Assembly (NCBI RefSeq): GCF_026341515.1
Contig: NZ_JAPEOK010000001.1
Coordinates: 5,766,001-5,830,000 of the forward strand
Length of the DNA stretch: 64,000 nucleotides
Direction of reading: 5' to 3'
From: Streptomyces sp. NBC_00878
GTDB taxonomy: Bacteria > Actinomycetota > Actinomycetes > Streptomycetales > Streptomycetaceae
The notes below the pieces were generated by a model, which was not told where the DNA came from, searched no databases, and saw only the letters and a program-made list of their open reading frames with translations. Within the stretch, counting starts at the first letter, position 1. Each line of letters begins with the position of its first letter. This document shows positions 8,708 through 16,847 of this stretch, piece by piece. The translations under genes were made by a program, and so were the position numbers.

Positions 8708-9024
8708 TCACCGCAGCGGCCTGCGGATCCACACATCCCGGGCCAGCGGTGCCGGGCCGGAACCGTCATGGGCGGCAGGGGGATCGAGTTCGCCCAGCTT
8801 CGACCACCCCCAGGAGCGCAGGACGTCCGCCGCCGTGTCGCCCTCCGTCCGGTCGCCGGTCCGTTCCACGGCCGCGACGAGCAGGTCGGCGTCGAGGCGG
8901 GCCAGCAGCCGCTCGCCCAGGCGGGCCGCGATGCCGGTGCGGCGGTGGGCGGGAGGTCCGCGACGGCATCCCGCTGCTGATCGGCCTGCCGGCGGGACAA
9001 TCTGCGCAAGTTCACATCTGCCAT
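8708..9024 (-). pseudogene. GNAT acetyltransferase with internal deletion
   Basis: The start is convincing: ATG at 9024 with GGGGGAGG five bases upstream and an N-terminus reading MADVNLRRLSRRQADQQRD. After about 22 codons (VADL) the frame drifts. In the next frame a typical GNAT C-terminus appears (HRRTGIAARLGERLLA, then DVLRSWGWSKLGELDPP and DVWIRRPL). About 100 residues, including most of the acetyl-CoA site, are missing between the halves. The junction lies near 8944-8958. It is therefore a deletion-type pseudogene and not a shadow ORF. It lies inside the block bounded by the tRNA-Gly duplication. Confidence 0.65.
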
Positions 9025-9360
9025 GCGAGCCTCCCCCGGCCGCGGGACGGGCATCCCCGAACACTGCAGGGGGACATCAGGGGCCGACGGGGTGAACCGG
9101 GCCTCGGGACATGTGCCGACCGGGCGGCGGGTTGCGCACGGGTGATCCGGGTGTCTCGTCCGGTGTCGGGCGCACGGGCGTTCCACCGTGCCGTTCCCGA
9201 GGGGGACGACGAGGGGCTCGCCGTCCGTCGCCAGAGCCGTCTCGACGGTATGCGGCGCGACGCACCTGAGAAGGGTGTTCTGCGGGGCTCAGGTGAAGCT
9301 GACGCGCAGGGAACCGCAGGCCGAGGGCCGCAAGCGCGAAAGGGTTGTGATGCACACTGC

Positions 9361-9389
9361 GAAACCCCAGGCCGCTGACCTGGGGTTTC
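9361..9389 (-). terminator. Hairpin downstream of tRNA-Gly
   Basis: GAAACCCCAG, nine-base loop, CTGGGGTTTC: a perfect 10-bp stem beginning five bases after the tRNA CCA end on the minus strand. There is no T tract on that strand, but the position suits tRNA transcript termination or 3' processing. Confidence 0.6.
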
Positions 9390-9393
9390 ATTA

Positions 9394-9467
9394 TGGAGCG
9401 GGTGACGAGAATCGAACTCGCACTCTCAGCTTGGGAAGCTGATGTTCTACCACTAAACTACACCCGC
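9394..9467 (-). tRNA. tRNA-Gly (anticodon CCC)
   Basis: Read on the minus strand the 74-nt sequence folds as a standard tRNA. The acceptor is GCGGGTG paired with CACCCGC, and CCA is encoded. The D arm is around TAGTTTAGTGGTAGA, the anticodon stem is TCAGC/GCTGA with loop TTCCCAA (anticodon CCC, glycine), and the T arm is GCGAG-TTCGATT-CTCGT. Its 3' 46 bases are duplicated at 4146-4191, which makes it a probable integration target. Confidence 0.95.
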
Positions 9468-9743
9468 GTAAGACGCCGGTTCAGGCGGTTTGGACCGGTG
9501 TCGGAAACGCGGAATCACCATACCTCATGCCAGGCCCCCGGCGCTGAAGCCGTGGCCCGCCCGGTGCTGTTTCGGGGGGTGGACGGGGCTGCGGGGCGCG
9601 GGAGTTGGGGCGTACGGTGGAGGGGTTGAAGAGGGGCTGCGCGGGATCGGAGTGCCGCCTGGAGGGCTGTCCCCTTCGTCCCGTAATGTGGCGCTTCCTC
9701 GTCAGTCAGACGCAGCTCTTGGGGAAGGGACTCTGAGGACTTG

Positions 9744-9905
9744 ATGGAACGCAGCACCGTCGTCCGTTGTGCCGAAGGGCACGTATTCAGCACCGCTTCG
9801 CTTCCGATGCAGCAGGCCGAGCGGCTCGGTCCCGGCCGGTTGATCCGTTGCCCACGCTGTGCCCGGCTCCGCAATGTCGTACCTGTGGAGTTCGAGAAGC
9901 ACTGA
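9744..9905 (+). CDS. 53-aa zinc-ribbon-like small protein
   Basis: A small ORF encodes a 53-residue basic protein with two cysteine pairs: VRCAEGH near residue 9 and IRCPRCARLRNVVP near residue 35. These could bind one zinc as a ribbon (Cys/His plus CxxC). Codon use is typical of the host. GAGGAC lies upstream of the ATG. It is alone between the tRNA-Gly and dcd. Function unknown; probably a conserved actinobacterial small protein. Confidence 0.6.
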   Translation: MERSTVVRCAEGHVFSTASLPMQQAERLGPGRLIRCPRCARLRNVVPVEFEKH

Positions 9906-10009
9906 GCGCGCAGTACACGCAGAGCGCAGAGTGCAGCGCGTAGTACGCAGTGCCGCGTACCGCGCGTTCGCTTCGTTCGCAATCGCCCGGGTCCGCCACG
10001 ATCACCGGA

Positions 10010-10040
10010 TTGTGGCGGGCCCGGGCGCTCTGCGTATCCT
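10010..10040 (+). promoter_or_regulatory. Putative dcd promoter giving a leaderless transcript
   Basis: TTGTGG (10010-10015) and TATCCT (10035-10040) are separated by 19 bases. The -10 box ends six bases before the GTG of dcd, so transcription would start at or next to the start codon. No Shine-Dalgarno sequence is present, consistent with a leaderless mRNA. Confidence 0.4.
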
Positions 10041-10046
10041 CGGGGC

Positions 10047-10622
10047 GTGCTTCTCTCTGACAAGGACATCCGGGCCGAGATCGACGCCGGGCGCGTACGG
10101 ATCGATCCCTACGACGAATCCATGGTGCAGCCGTCGAGCGTCGACGTGCGGCTCGACCGCTACTTCCGGGTGTTCGAGAATCACCGTTATCCCCACATCG
10201 ATCCGTCCATCGAGCAGGCGGATCTCACGCGGCTCGTCGAGCCCGAGGGGGACGAGCCGTTCATCCTCCACCCCGGGGAGTTCGTCCTCGCGTCGACGTA
10301 CGAGGTCATCACGCTTCCCGATGATCTGGCGTCGCGGCTCGAAGGCAAGAGTTCCCTCGGGCGGCTCGGGCTCGTCACCCACTCCACCGCCGGGTTCATC
10401 GACCCCGGATTCTCCGGCCACGTGACCCTTGAGCTGTCCAATCTCGCGACCCTCCCCATCAAGCTCTGGCCGGGTATGAAGATCGGGCAGCTGTGCATGT
10501 TCCAGCTCAGCTCGGCGGCCGAGTTCCCGTACGGCAGCGACCGGTACGGGTCCCGTTACCAGGGCCAGCGCGGGCCGACCGCCTCGCGGTCCTTCCTCAA
10601 CTTCCATCGGACCCAGGTGTGA
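10047..10622 (+). CDS. dcd: dCTP deaminase
   Basis: A 191-residue enzyme converting dCTP to dUTP plus ammonia, supplying dUMP for thymidylate synthesis. The sequence has the full family signature: N-terminal [31 protein letters not shown] (catalytic Glu region), [20 protein letters not shown] and [14 protein letters not shown]. Length matches the usual 190 residues. The start is GTG with no ribosome site, suggesting leaderless translation. Its stop overlaps the start of the next gene (GTGA), so the pair forms a nucleotide-metabolism operon. Confidence 0.95.
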   Translation: MLLSDKDIRAEIDAGRVRIDPYDESMVQPSSVDVRLDRYFRVFENHRYPHIDPSIEQADLTRLVEPEGDEPFILHPGEFVLASTYEVITLPDDLASRLEGKSSLGRLGLVTHSTAGFIDPGFSGHVTLELSNLATLPIKLWPGMKIGQLCMFQLSSAAEFPYGSDRYGSRYQGQRGPTASRSFLNFHRTQV

Positions 10623-11167
10623 GTGGCGGCGATATGAGCGGCGACATGAGCGGTGATACGAACCGTGGCATAGGCGACCAGCGCGAGAACCTCACCTACG
10701 AGCGCTTCGGCGTCGCCGTTCGCGAGCTCGCCCAGACCATCGCCGACGACGGGTACGAGCCCGACATCGTGCTCAGCATCGCCCGCGGGGGCGTCTTCGT
10801 CGCCGGCGGGCTCGCCTACGCCCTCGACTGCAAGAACATCCACCTTGTGAACGTCGAGTTCTATACGGGGGTGGGGACCACGTTGGACATGCCGGTCATG
10901 CTCGCCCCCGTGCCCAACGCCATCGACTTCTCCGACAAGAAGGTGCTGATCACGGACGACGTCGCCGACACCGGCAAGACGTTGAAGCTCGTGTACGACT
11001 TCTGCGTCGACGCCGTCGCGGAGGTGCGGTCCGCCGTCATCTACGAGAAGTCGCAGTCGCTCGTGAAGTGCGAGTACGTGTGGAAGCGCACGGATCAGTG
11101 GATCAACTTTCCGTGGAGTGTGGAGCCGCCTGTGGTGAAGAGGGCCGGGCAGGTTCTCGACGCCTGA
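10619..11167 (+). CDS. Phosphoribosyltransferase
   Basis: A 182-residue PRTase-fold protein. The PRPP-binding loop is [17 protein letters not shown] near residue 120, and the PPi loop is in [16 protein letters not shown] near residue 55. The family transfers phosphoribose from PRPP to purine bases or related substrates; the substrate here cannot be fixed from sequence. The GTG at 10619 overlaps the dcd stop by four bases. Two later in-frame ATGs (10634, 10646) lie in a short repeated M-S-G-D region, so the exact start is uncertain. A strong terminator follows. Confidence 0.85.
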   Translation: MSGGDMSGDMSGDTNRGIGDQRENLTYERFGVAVRELAQTIADDGYEPDIVLSIARGGVFVAGGLAYALDCKNIHLVNVEFYTGVGTTLDMPVMLAPVPNAIDFSDKKVLITDDVADTGKTLKLVYDFCVDAVAEVRSAVIYEKSQSLVKCEYVWKRTDQWINFPWSVEPPVVKRAGQVLDA

Positions 11168-11227
11168 CGTTCCACTGAGTGCCCGTTTTTTGGCTGCGGC
11201 GCCGTTGTGGCTGGTCGCGCAGTTCCC

Positions 11228-11252
11228 CGCGCCCCTTACGGGGCGCGTTTTT
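11228..11252 (+). terminator. Rho-independent terminator within a dispersed Streptomyces repeat
   Basis: CGCGCCCC, loop TTAC, GGGGCGCG, then TTTTT. The preceding bases (GGCTGGTCGCGCAGTTCC, 11209-11226) belong with the hairpin to a sequence that I recall occurring very often between genes in Streptomyces genomes. It ends the dcd operon. Confidence 0.85.
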
Positions 11253-11265
11253 CTTGCCGTTAAAA

Positions 11266-11322
11266 AAACGCTTGCGTTTCGCTAGTGGCCCCCGTAGCGT
11301 TCGTGTACGAAACCGTTTCGTA
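11266..11322 (+). promoter_or_regulatory. Promoter with two palindromic operators for the EamA gene
   Basis: -35 TTGCGT (11272-11277), 17-base spacer, -10 TAGCGT (11295-11300). The palindrome AAACGCTTGCGTTT (11266-11279) overlaps the -35 box. A second one, TACGAAAC-C-GTTTCGTA (11306-11322), covers the expected start of transcription. Both resemble TetR-type operators; no TetR gene is adjacent. Confidence 0.6.
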
Positions 11323-11348
11323 TCGATCGAAGGGAGGGCCGGGCCGCG

Positions 11349-12353
11349 ATGCTGACCAGTCCGGTGTTCCTCGCACTCGTGCTCTCCCTCGTCTCCGCGT
11401 TCTGTTACGCGGCGGCCGCCGTGGTTCAGGAGCGGACCGCGGCCGGTACGGCCGATCTGCGGGGCACGCTCGCCCGCGGCTCGTGGTGGTGGGCCGTCGG
11501 GCTCAACGCCTCCGGCGCGCTGCTGCATGTGGTCGCGCTGCGGTACGGGCCGCTGACCCTCGTGCAGCCGCTCGGTGCGCTGACCCTCGTGGTGGCGGTG
11601 CCCCTCGGCTCGCTGGCCGTCCGCCGCCGGACCTCGGGTACGCAGTGGCGCGGTATGGCCCTGACCCTCGTCGGGCTGACCGCGCTGCTGGCCGCCACCG
11701 CGGCGGGGCAGGCGCCGGACGACACTCTGGGGACCGCCGAGGTTCTTGGGGTCGCGCTCGTCGCCTTCGTCGTCATCGCCGTACTCGTCCGCTCCGGCCT
11801 CGGCGGTCTCGGCCGTCTCGGCGGTCTTGCCTTCGCGGCGGCCTCCGGTGTCGCGTCCGGGGTCGGCTCCACTTTGGCGCAGAAGCTCGCCGTCGGGCCG
11901 ACGTTGTCCTGGAGTGTGGCGGTGGTCGCGGTTCTCGCCGTCGCGTTCGCCTCGGCCGGGCTGCTGCTCTCCCAGAAGGCGTACCGCAGCGGCCTCGGCG
12001 GTCCGCTCGCCCTGCTCACCCTCGTCAACCCCGTCACTGCGTCCGTGATCGGCATCGGCCTGCTCGGCGAAGGCTTCCGGTACGGCACGGTCGGCACCCT
12101 GATCGCCCTCGCCGGTGCGGTGGTGGCTGCCCGGGGCGTGGTCCTCCTCAGCCGGCCTCAGCCGCGATACGGCCGATACGGCCGATCCGGCGGCCAGCCT
12201 GCCCCCGCCCCCACTCCCGATCTCACCCCCGCCCCCGATCTCACCCCTGCCCCCGTCCTGGTCCCCGCCCGGCTCCTCCGCGCCCGGCTCCCGTCCGCCG
12301 CGCGGTTACGCCCCGTCACCGTCGAACTCACCGGCACGAGCCGGACCGTCTGA
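11349..12353 (+). CDS. EamA/DMT-superfamily transporter
   Basis: A 334-residue integral membrane protein with about ten hydrophobic helices in two similar halves, the EamA layout (for example LALVLSLVSAFCYAAAAVVQ at the start and LALLTLVNPVTASVIGIGLL near the end). The C-terminal 60 residues form a Pro/Ala-rich tail with repeated PDLTPAP-like units, probably cytoplasmic. The family exports metabolites or drugs. GGGAGG lies upstream of the ATG. Transcription is probably repressed through the palindromes just upstream, a frequent arrangement for TetR-controlled exporters. Confidence 0.82.
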   Translation: MLTSPVFLALVLSLVSAFCYAAAAVVQERTAAGTADLRGTLARGSWWWAVGLNASGALLHVVALRYGPLTLVQPLGALTLVVAVPLGSLAVRRRTSGTQWRGMALTLVGLTALLAATAAGQAPDDTLGTAEVLGVALVAFVVIAVLVRSGLGGLGRLGGLAFAAASGVASGVGSTLAQKLAVGPTLSWSVAVVAVLAVAFASAGLLLSQKAYRSGLGGPLALLTLVNPVTASVIGIGLLGEGFRYGTVGTLIALAGAVVAARGVVLLSRPQPRYGRYGRSGGQPAPAPTPDLTPAPDLTPAPVLVPARLLRARLPSAARLRPVTVELTGTSRTV

Positions 12354-12370
12354 GAAGGAGAACACCAGAC

Positions 12371-12406
12371 ATGACCATGACCATGACCATGACCATGACC
12401 ATGACG
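12371..12406 (+). repeat. ATGACC hexamer tandem repeat at a translation start
   Basis: Five exact ATGACC units and a sixth ending in G form the first twelve codons of the GNAT-like gene. Each unit supplies an in-frame ATG. Units are whole codons, so copy-number change would not shift the frame but would change the distance between ribosome site and start. Confidence 0.9.
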
Positions 12407-13159
12407 AAGACCTCGAACTCGGCCTCGGCCTCGGCCATGGCGAAGCCTCTTCCGACGCGGCCCCGGACGACCGTGCGCGCCGCGGGACTCGTGGACGTAC
12501 CGGCCGTGGCCCGCCTGATCGCCCCGGCCCACAACGGAGTCGTCCCGCAGCACCCGGACGCCGCACCGGTGGACTGGGACCGGGCTCGGCGTGCCATGCG
12601 GCTGATGCTCGCCCACCACGCCCTGGAGGACGGTCAGGTGTGGGTGGCCGAGCGCGAGGACGGCACGCTTCTCGCGGCCGCCGTCTGGCTGCCGCCCAGC
12701 TCCGGTGCCGAGCCGCCCGACCAGCGCTTCAGTAGCCTGCTCTCCCGTGAGCTCGCCCTCGGCCCGCAGGAGCGCCCGCTCCTGTCGGCGGGCTTGAGGA
12801 AGGCACGGCCCGAAGGGGGAGCCGGGCCCCAAGGGGAAGCCGGGCCCGACGAGTCGCACTGGAAGGTGGCCGTCGTCGGCGCGCTGGACGACACGAGCGC
12901 CTGGGACCACACCGTGGCTGCCGACCTGCTGGCGCCGGGGCTGCGTGCCGTCGACGAGGAGGGCGGCACCGCCGTCGCGGTCACGCTCTCCGCCCGTCAC
13001 GGGGACCAGCTGCGGCCGCTCGGGTTCCGCCGGCCGCGCGCGGTCTGCCTCACACCGGGCGGGAATGTGTGGATGACGACCCGTCAACCTGCGTGCACAG
13101 TACGGGAATCCGTTGCACCAGGTTGTTTCCGAAGCCTCCCCGGTTCCAGGGCTGCGTGA
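12371..13159 (+). CDS. GNAT-like acetyltransferase with (Met-Thr)6 N-terminus
   Basis: A 262-residue protein. From residue 35 it reads as a GNAT domain (TVRAAGLVDVPAVARLIAPA, DGQVWVAEREDGTLLAAAVW) with a C-terminal acetyl-CoA region (DLLAPGLRAVDEEGGTAVAV, QLRPLGFRRPRAV). The first twelve residues are six Met-Thr pairs encoded by a hexamer repeat, so six ATGs could start translation; GAAGGAG lies 11 bases before the first. It begins 17 bases after the EamA gene and is probably co-transcribed. Its 3' end overlaps the convergent molybdoenzyme gene by 110 bp; the final 25 residues look non-native. Confidence 0.7.
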   Translation: MTMTMTMTMTMTKTSNSASASAMAKPLPTRPRTTVRAAGLVDVPAVARLIAPAHNGVVPQHPDAAPVDWDRARRAMRLMLAHHALEDGQVWVAEREDGTLLAAAVWLPPSSGAEPPDQRFSSLLSRELALGPQERPLLSAGLRKARPEGGAGPQGEAGPDESHWKVAVVGALDDTSAWDHTVAADLLAPGLRAVDEEGGTAVAVTLSARHGDQLRPLGFRRPRAVCLTPGGNVWMTTRQPACTVRESVAPGCFRSLPGSRAA

Positions 13160-14288
13160 CCGGCTGGGTGGTGCCCGCGGCATCCGTGGCGCGGGCCGTC
13201 AGGACATGGGCGCCCGGAGTGGCCGTCCAGAGCGACTGCCAGTGGCGCCAGGACCAGGCATGGCCCGCGCGGCCGTCCGGCGGCGCGAGTTCCGCCTCCC
13301 GCCACGAGCCGCCGTCGTCCGTGCTGACCTCGACCTTCGTCACCGGGGCGCGGCCCGACCAGGCGCGCCCCTCCAGCCGTACCGGACCGGGGCGTACGAC
13401 CCTCGTGCGGGACATGAAGTCCGGGAAGCCGGGCGGGATCATCAGCGCGCGGGGCGCGATACGGGTGACCGGGGCGCCGGGCTCGTCGGGGGCCTGGCGG
13501 TAGCGGTACGCCACCGCCTGCTGGAAGCCCGTGAACTGGGTGTCGGTGAGCGTGATGTCCCGCAGCCACTTCACATGCGCCATGCCGTACCAGCCGGGGA
13601 CCACCAGACGGAGCGGGTGGCCGTGCTGCGGTGGCAGCGGGGCGCCGTTCATCTCGTACGCCACCAGGACCTCCGGGTCGGGGGCCGTGGCGTCCGTCAG
13701 CGGCAGGCTGCGGCGGTAGTCCTGCTCCACGCCTCGTTCGACGCCGTGGTCGGCTCCCGTGAAGACCGCCTCGACGGCGTCCGGCTCGACTCCGGCCTCG
13801 GCGAGGAGTGTCCGCAGGGGTACGCCGGTCCAGTCCGCCGTGCCGACCGCCTCGACCAGCCAGGGCTGGCTCACGGGGCGTGGGGTGAGGCGGGCCCGCC
13901 CGTTGCCCGCGCACTCCATGGTCACTCGGTGCGTGACGGGTGGCAGGGAGTGCAGGGCGGACAGGTCCAGGACCAGGGGCGTACGGACCCGGCCGCCCAC
14001 CGTGAGCGTCCAGGCGTGGGCCTCGGCGGGCGGGACGTACGGGATGTCGTAGTGGACGAGTACGTAGTGCAGGCCGGGCGGGGTCACGTCGTGGTGGAGG
14101 GCCTCCAGGGGGAGGCCGTGGTTGCGGGCCGCGAGGGCGAGTTCCTCGTGGCTGATGCCTTCGCCGGGCTCGGCCACGCGCCCCGGCGTGCTGATGTCCT
14201 CAAGCGAGCGCGCCGAGCCGACGGGGCCGCGGCCGTGGTCGTGACCGCTGTTGTGACCGTGACTCTGCCTGCCCCTGCGGCTGTCCAT
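13050..14288 (-). CDS. SUOX-family molybdopterin-dependent oxidoreductase
   Basis: A 412-residue protein of the sulfite-oxidase fold. A His/Gly-rich N-terminus is followed by the Mo-cofactor domain: LVHYDIPYVPP, then VTMECAGNGR near residue 125 with the conserved cysteine that ligates molybdenum, and GVPLRTLL and HGHPLRLVVPGWYGM later. The C-terminal dimerisation domain (RLEGRAWSGRAPVTKVEVS, GFGNNLVQRIPV) completes the fold. No Tat signal is seen at the chosen ATG (14288), so it looks cytoplasmic. The frame is open 49 codons upstream but lacks a good site. It converges with and overlaps the GNAT-like gene. Confidence 0.85.
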   Translation of the reverse strand: MDSRRGRQSHGHNSGHDHGRGPVGSARSLEDISTPGRVAEPGEGISHEELALAARNHGLPLEALHHDVTPPGLHYVLVHYDIPYVPPAEAHAWTLTVGGRVRTPLVLDLSALHSLPPVTHRVTMECAGNGRARLTPRPVSQPWLVEAVGTADWTGVPLRTLLAEAGVEPDAVEAVFTGADHGVERGVEQDYRRSLPLTDATAPDPEVLVAYEMNGAPLPPQHGHPLRLVVPGWYGMAHVKWLRDITLTDTQFTGFQQAVAYRYRQAPDEPGAPVTRIAPRALMIPPGFPDFMSRTRVVRPGPVRLEGRAWSGRAPVTKVEVSTDDGGSWREAELAPPDGRAGHAWSWRHWQSLWTATPGAHVLTARATDAAGTTQPVTQPWNRGGFGNNLVQRIPVLCTQVDGSSSTHSRPV

Positions 14289-14461
14289 GGCTCCATGGTG
14301 CTCCCGTCGCCCGGCCCCGGGTACCCCGCTCGCGATTGCCAGGCCCTCCGCGCGGCGAGACCCTGGACATGGACGACATGGACATATCGGCCCTGGGGCG
14401 GATGAAACGTGCGATCGCAGACGGACCGTACCCACGGGCCTCGCGGAGGAGAGCGATCGTC

Positions 14462-15880
14462 ATGGGCGGCAGCGGCAGCGGCAGCATCGGCGGCGGCAGT
14501 GGCATGGACGGCACGACCCTGGAGGCGATGCGGACCGTACTGCGCGGGCCCGTCATCACTCCTCAGGACCCGCAGTACGACGGGGCCCGCTCGATCTACA
14601 ACGCGATGATCGACCGTCGGCCGGCCGCCTTGGTGCGGTGCGCGGATGCCGGGGACGTGATGAACGCGGTCGACTTCGTCCGTGACCACGGGCTCGAACT
14701 CGCCGTGCTCGGCGGCGGACACAGCGGCCCGGGACTGTGTCTGGTGGACGGCGGCGTCACCCTCGACCTGTCACCGATGAGCTGGGTACGGGTCGACCCC
14801 GTCGCGAAGACCGCGCAGGTCGGCGGCGGCAGCACGCTCGGCGACCTGGACCACGCCGCGCACGCCTTCGGCCTCGCCACCCCCGCCGGGATCATGTCGA
14901 CGACGGGCGTCGGGGGCCTGACCCTCGGCGGCGGACACGGGCACCTCACCCGCAAGTACGGGCTCACGGTGGACAATCTCCTCTCCGCGGACGTCGTTCT
15001 CGCCGACGGCGGGTTCGTCACGGCGAGCGAGGCCGAGTTCCCGGACCTGTTCTGGGGGCTGCGCGGCGGAGGCGGGAACTTCGGCGTCGTCACGTCCTTC
15101 ACCTACCGGCTGCACCCGGTGCACACCGTAGGGGCCGGCATCACGGTGTGGCCGGTCGACCACACACGCGAAGTGCTGCGCTGGTACCGCGAGTTCCTGC
15201 CGCAGGCGCCTGATGACCTGAACGGCTTCTACGCGGCGCTCGCCGTGCCGCCGGGGCCGCCGTTCCCCGAGGAACTGCACGGGCACCGGATGTGCGCCGT
15301 CGTGTGGTGCTGGACCGGTGACCCTGCCCTGCTCGACGAGACGCTCGCCGTGGTGAACGACGCCGGACGGCCCGCCTTCCACTTCACGAGCCCGATGCCG
15401 TACCCGGCGCTGCAGAGCATGTTCGACGAGCTGATCCCCAAGGGCCTGCAGTGGTACTGGCGCGGCGACTTCTTCGACCGGATCACCGACGAGGCGGTCG
15501 ACGTCCACCTCAAGTACGGCGAGAACCTCCCCACCGACCTGTCGCTGATGCACCTCTACCCGGTCGACGGAGCCGCCGCCCGGGTCGGTCCCGACGACAC
15601 GGCCTGGAGCTACCGCGACGCCGTCTGGTCCGGCGTCTTCGCCGGCGTCGACCCGGACCCGAGCAACGCCGAGCTCATCAGCCAGTGGTGCGTGGACTAC
15701 CAGGAGGAGCTGCACCCGTACTCGATGGGCGGTTCGTACGTGAACTTCATCGGGCCGGGCGAGGGCCAGGCGCGGGTCAGGGCCACCTACCGCGACCACT
15801 ACGACCGGCTGGCGCGGGTCAAGCAGACCTATGACCCGCACAACCTCTTCCACGCCAACCAGAACATCGAGCCAGCGTGA
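14462..15880 (+). CDS. FAD-linked oxidase (FAD_binding_4 plus BBE domain)
   Basis: A 472-residue oxidoreductase of the berberine-bridge/p-cresol methylhydroxylase type. The FAD-binding motif VLGGGHSGPG near residue 85 contains the His expected to carry the 8-alpha flavin link. The second attachment cysteine of bicovalent members is absent: the equivalent segment reads TPAGIMSTTGVGGLTLGGGH. The BBE motif at the C-terminus includes VKQTYDPHNLFHANQNI. GGAGGAG lies nine bases before the ATG. It is divergent from the SUOX-like gene. The substrate is unknown; relatives oxidise alcohols, sugars or secondary metabolites. Confidence 0.85.
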   Translation: MGGSGSGSIGGGSGMDGTTLEAMRTVLRGPVITPQDPQYDGARSIYNAMIDRRPAALVRCADAGDVMNAVDFVRDHGLELAVLGGGHSGPGLCLVDGGVTLDLSPMSWVRVDPVAKTAQVGGGSTLGDLDHAAHAFGLATPAGIMSTTGVGGLTLGGGHGHLTRKYGLTVDNLLSADVVLADGGFVTASEAEFPDLFWGLRGGGGNFGVVTSFTYRLHPVHTVGAGITVWPVDHTREVLRWYREFLPQAPDDLNGFYAALAVPPGPPFPEELHGHRMCAVVWCWTGDPALLDETLAVVNDAGRPAFHFTSPMPYPALQSMFDELIPKGLQWYWRGDFFDRITDEAVDVHLKYGENLPTDLSLMHLYPVDGAAARVGPDDTAWSYRDAVWSGVFAGVDPDPSNAELISQWCVDYQEELHPYSMGGSYVNFIGPGEGQARVRATYRDHYDRLARVKQTYDPHNLFHANQNIEPA

Positions 15881-15908
15881 CCGGCGTGACCGGCGTGACC
15901 GGCGTGAC
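15875..15908 (+). repeat. 9-bp tandem repeat overlapping the FAD-oxidase stop
   Basis: Almost four copies of GCGTGACCG run across the stop codon. Each copy contains an in-frame TGA, so the repeat supplies four successive stops. Confidence 0.8.
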
Positions 15909-15941
15909 AGAGGCTCCCGCGCCGGACAGGCCGGACAGGTC

Positions 15942-16847
15942 CTAGAACGTACCCAGCTTGATGATCGACAGCAGGGCGGCCAGCTGGATCGCCGACGCTC
16001 CCAGGGCCTTGGGCCACGGCAGGTCGTGCGACTTCTTGACCATCAGCGTGAACAGCACACCGGCCGCGACCCACGTCGCCCAGCCCAGCAGCCGCACGAA
16101 CGGCGCGTCGCCGCCCGCGAACATCGCGACGACCAGACGCGGCGCGTCCGTGAGCGACATGATCAGCATGGAGAGGCCGACCGTGGGCTGCCAGGCGCCG
16201 TCACCGCCGAGCTGGCGGGCGAGGGTGTGCGTGACCACGCCCAGGATGAACGCGCTGAGGACGATCGCGACCGCCGTCGTGAGGACGATGGGGATCGCGT
16301 TCGACAGGGTGGCTTTTATGACGTCCTCGCGGGCGCCGTCGAAGCCGAAGACCGCCAGTAGGCCGTAGAGGAACGACACGATGAGGGCGGGGCCCCACAT
16401 GGTGTAGTCGCGCATCCGCAGGAAGGTCTGGTTCGGGCGCATGACGACGCCGCTCAGCAGTTCCTTCCAGTGCAGCGGCGGGCCCACCGGGGGCGCGGGC
16501 GCCTGGCCCGCTCGGTACGTACCGCCCTGGCCGTACGGGTCCTCGCCGACGGCGAACGCCGCGGTGTGACCCGCCTGGTTCGCCGCGTACGGGTCCGGGC
16601 CCTGGGGGTGGTGGCCGTTGTCGCCGAAGTACTCCGGCTCGCCGTGTCCGTTCCCCTGGGGCCACTGCTGCGGGCCGTTGCCGCCGCTGCCGTACTGCTG
16701 CTGCGGGGGGTAGGGCCCGGGAGGATGGCCGTACGACGGGCCTCCCTGGGGGGCCTGTTGTCCGTAAGGCTGCTGCCGCGCTTGTTGCTGCGGGTGCGCC
16801 TGCTGCGTGCGGTTGTCCCGGCCGCGTCCGATCCTGAATCCAGCCAC
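15942..16847 (-). CDS. Yip1-domain membrane protein with Pro/Gln-rich N-terminus
   Basis: A 301-residue protein. The first 115 residues are Gln, Pro, Gly, Tyr rich and probably disordered and cytoplasmic. From about residue 125 (HWKELLSGVVMRPNQTFLRM) it becomes a Yip1 domain with five hydrophobic helices, ending in ASAIQLAALLSIIKLGTF. The start is taken as GTG at 16847 (VAGFRIGRGRDN). A TACGTT -10-like box lies ten bases upstream, suggesting a leaderless message. It converges with the FAD-oxidase gene. The molecular role of bacterial Yip1 proteins is not established. Confidence 0.75.
   Translation of the reverse strand: MAGFRIGRGRDNRTQQAHPQQQARQQPYGQQAPQGGPSYGHPPGPYPPQQQYGSGGNGPQQWPQGNGHGEPEYFGDNGHHPQGPDPYAANQAGHTAAFAVGEDPYGQGGTYRAGQAPAPPVGPPLHWKELLSGVVMRPNQTFLRMRDYTMWGPALIVSFLYGLLAVFGFDGAREDVIKATLSNAIPIVLTTAVAIVLSAFILGVVTHTLARQLGGDGAWQPTVGLSMLIMSLTDAPRLVVAMFAGGDAPFVRLLGWATWVAAGVLFTLMVKKSHDLPWPKALGASAIQLAALLSIIKLGTF

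Noticed and set aside
9077..9391. 104-codon minus frame and 84-codon plus frame before tRNA-Gly
   Set aside because: No ribosome site, no domain, and the plus frame runs into the tRNA; 9025-9360 shows no supported gene.
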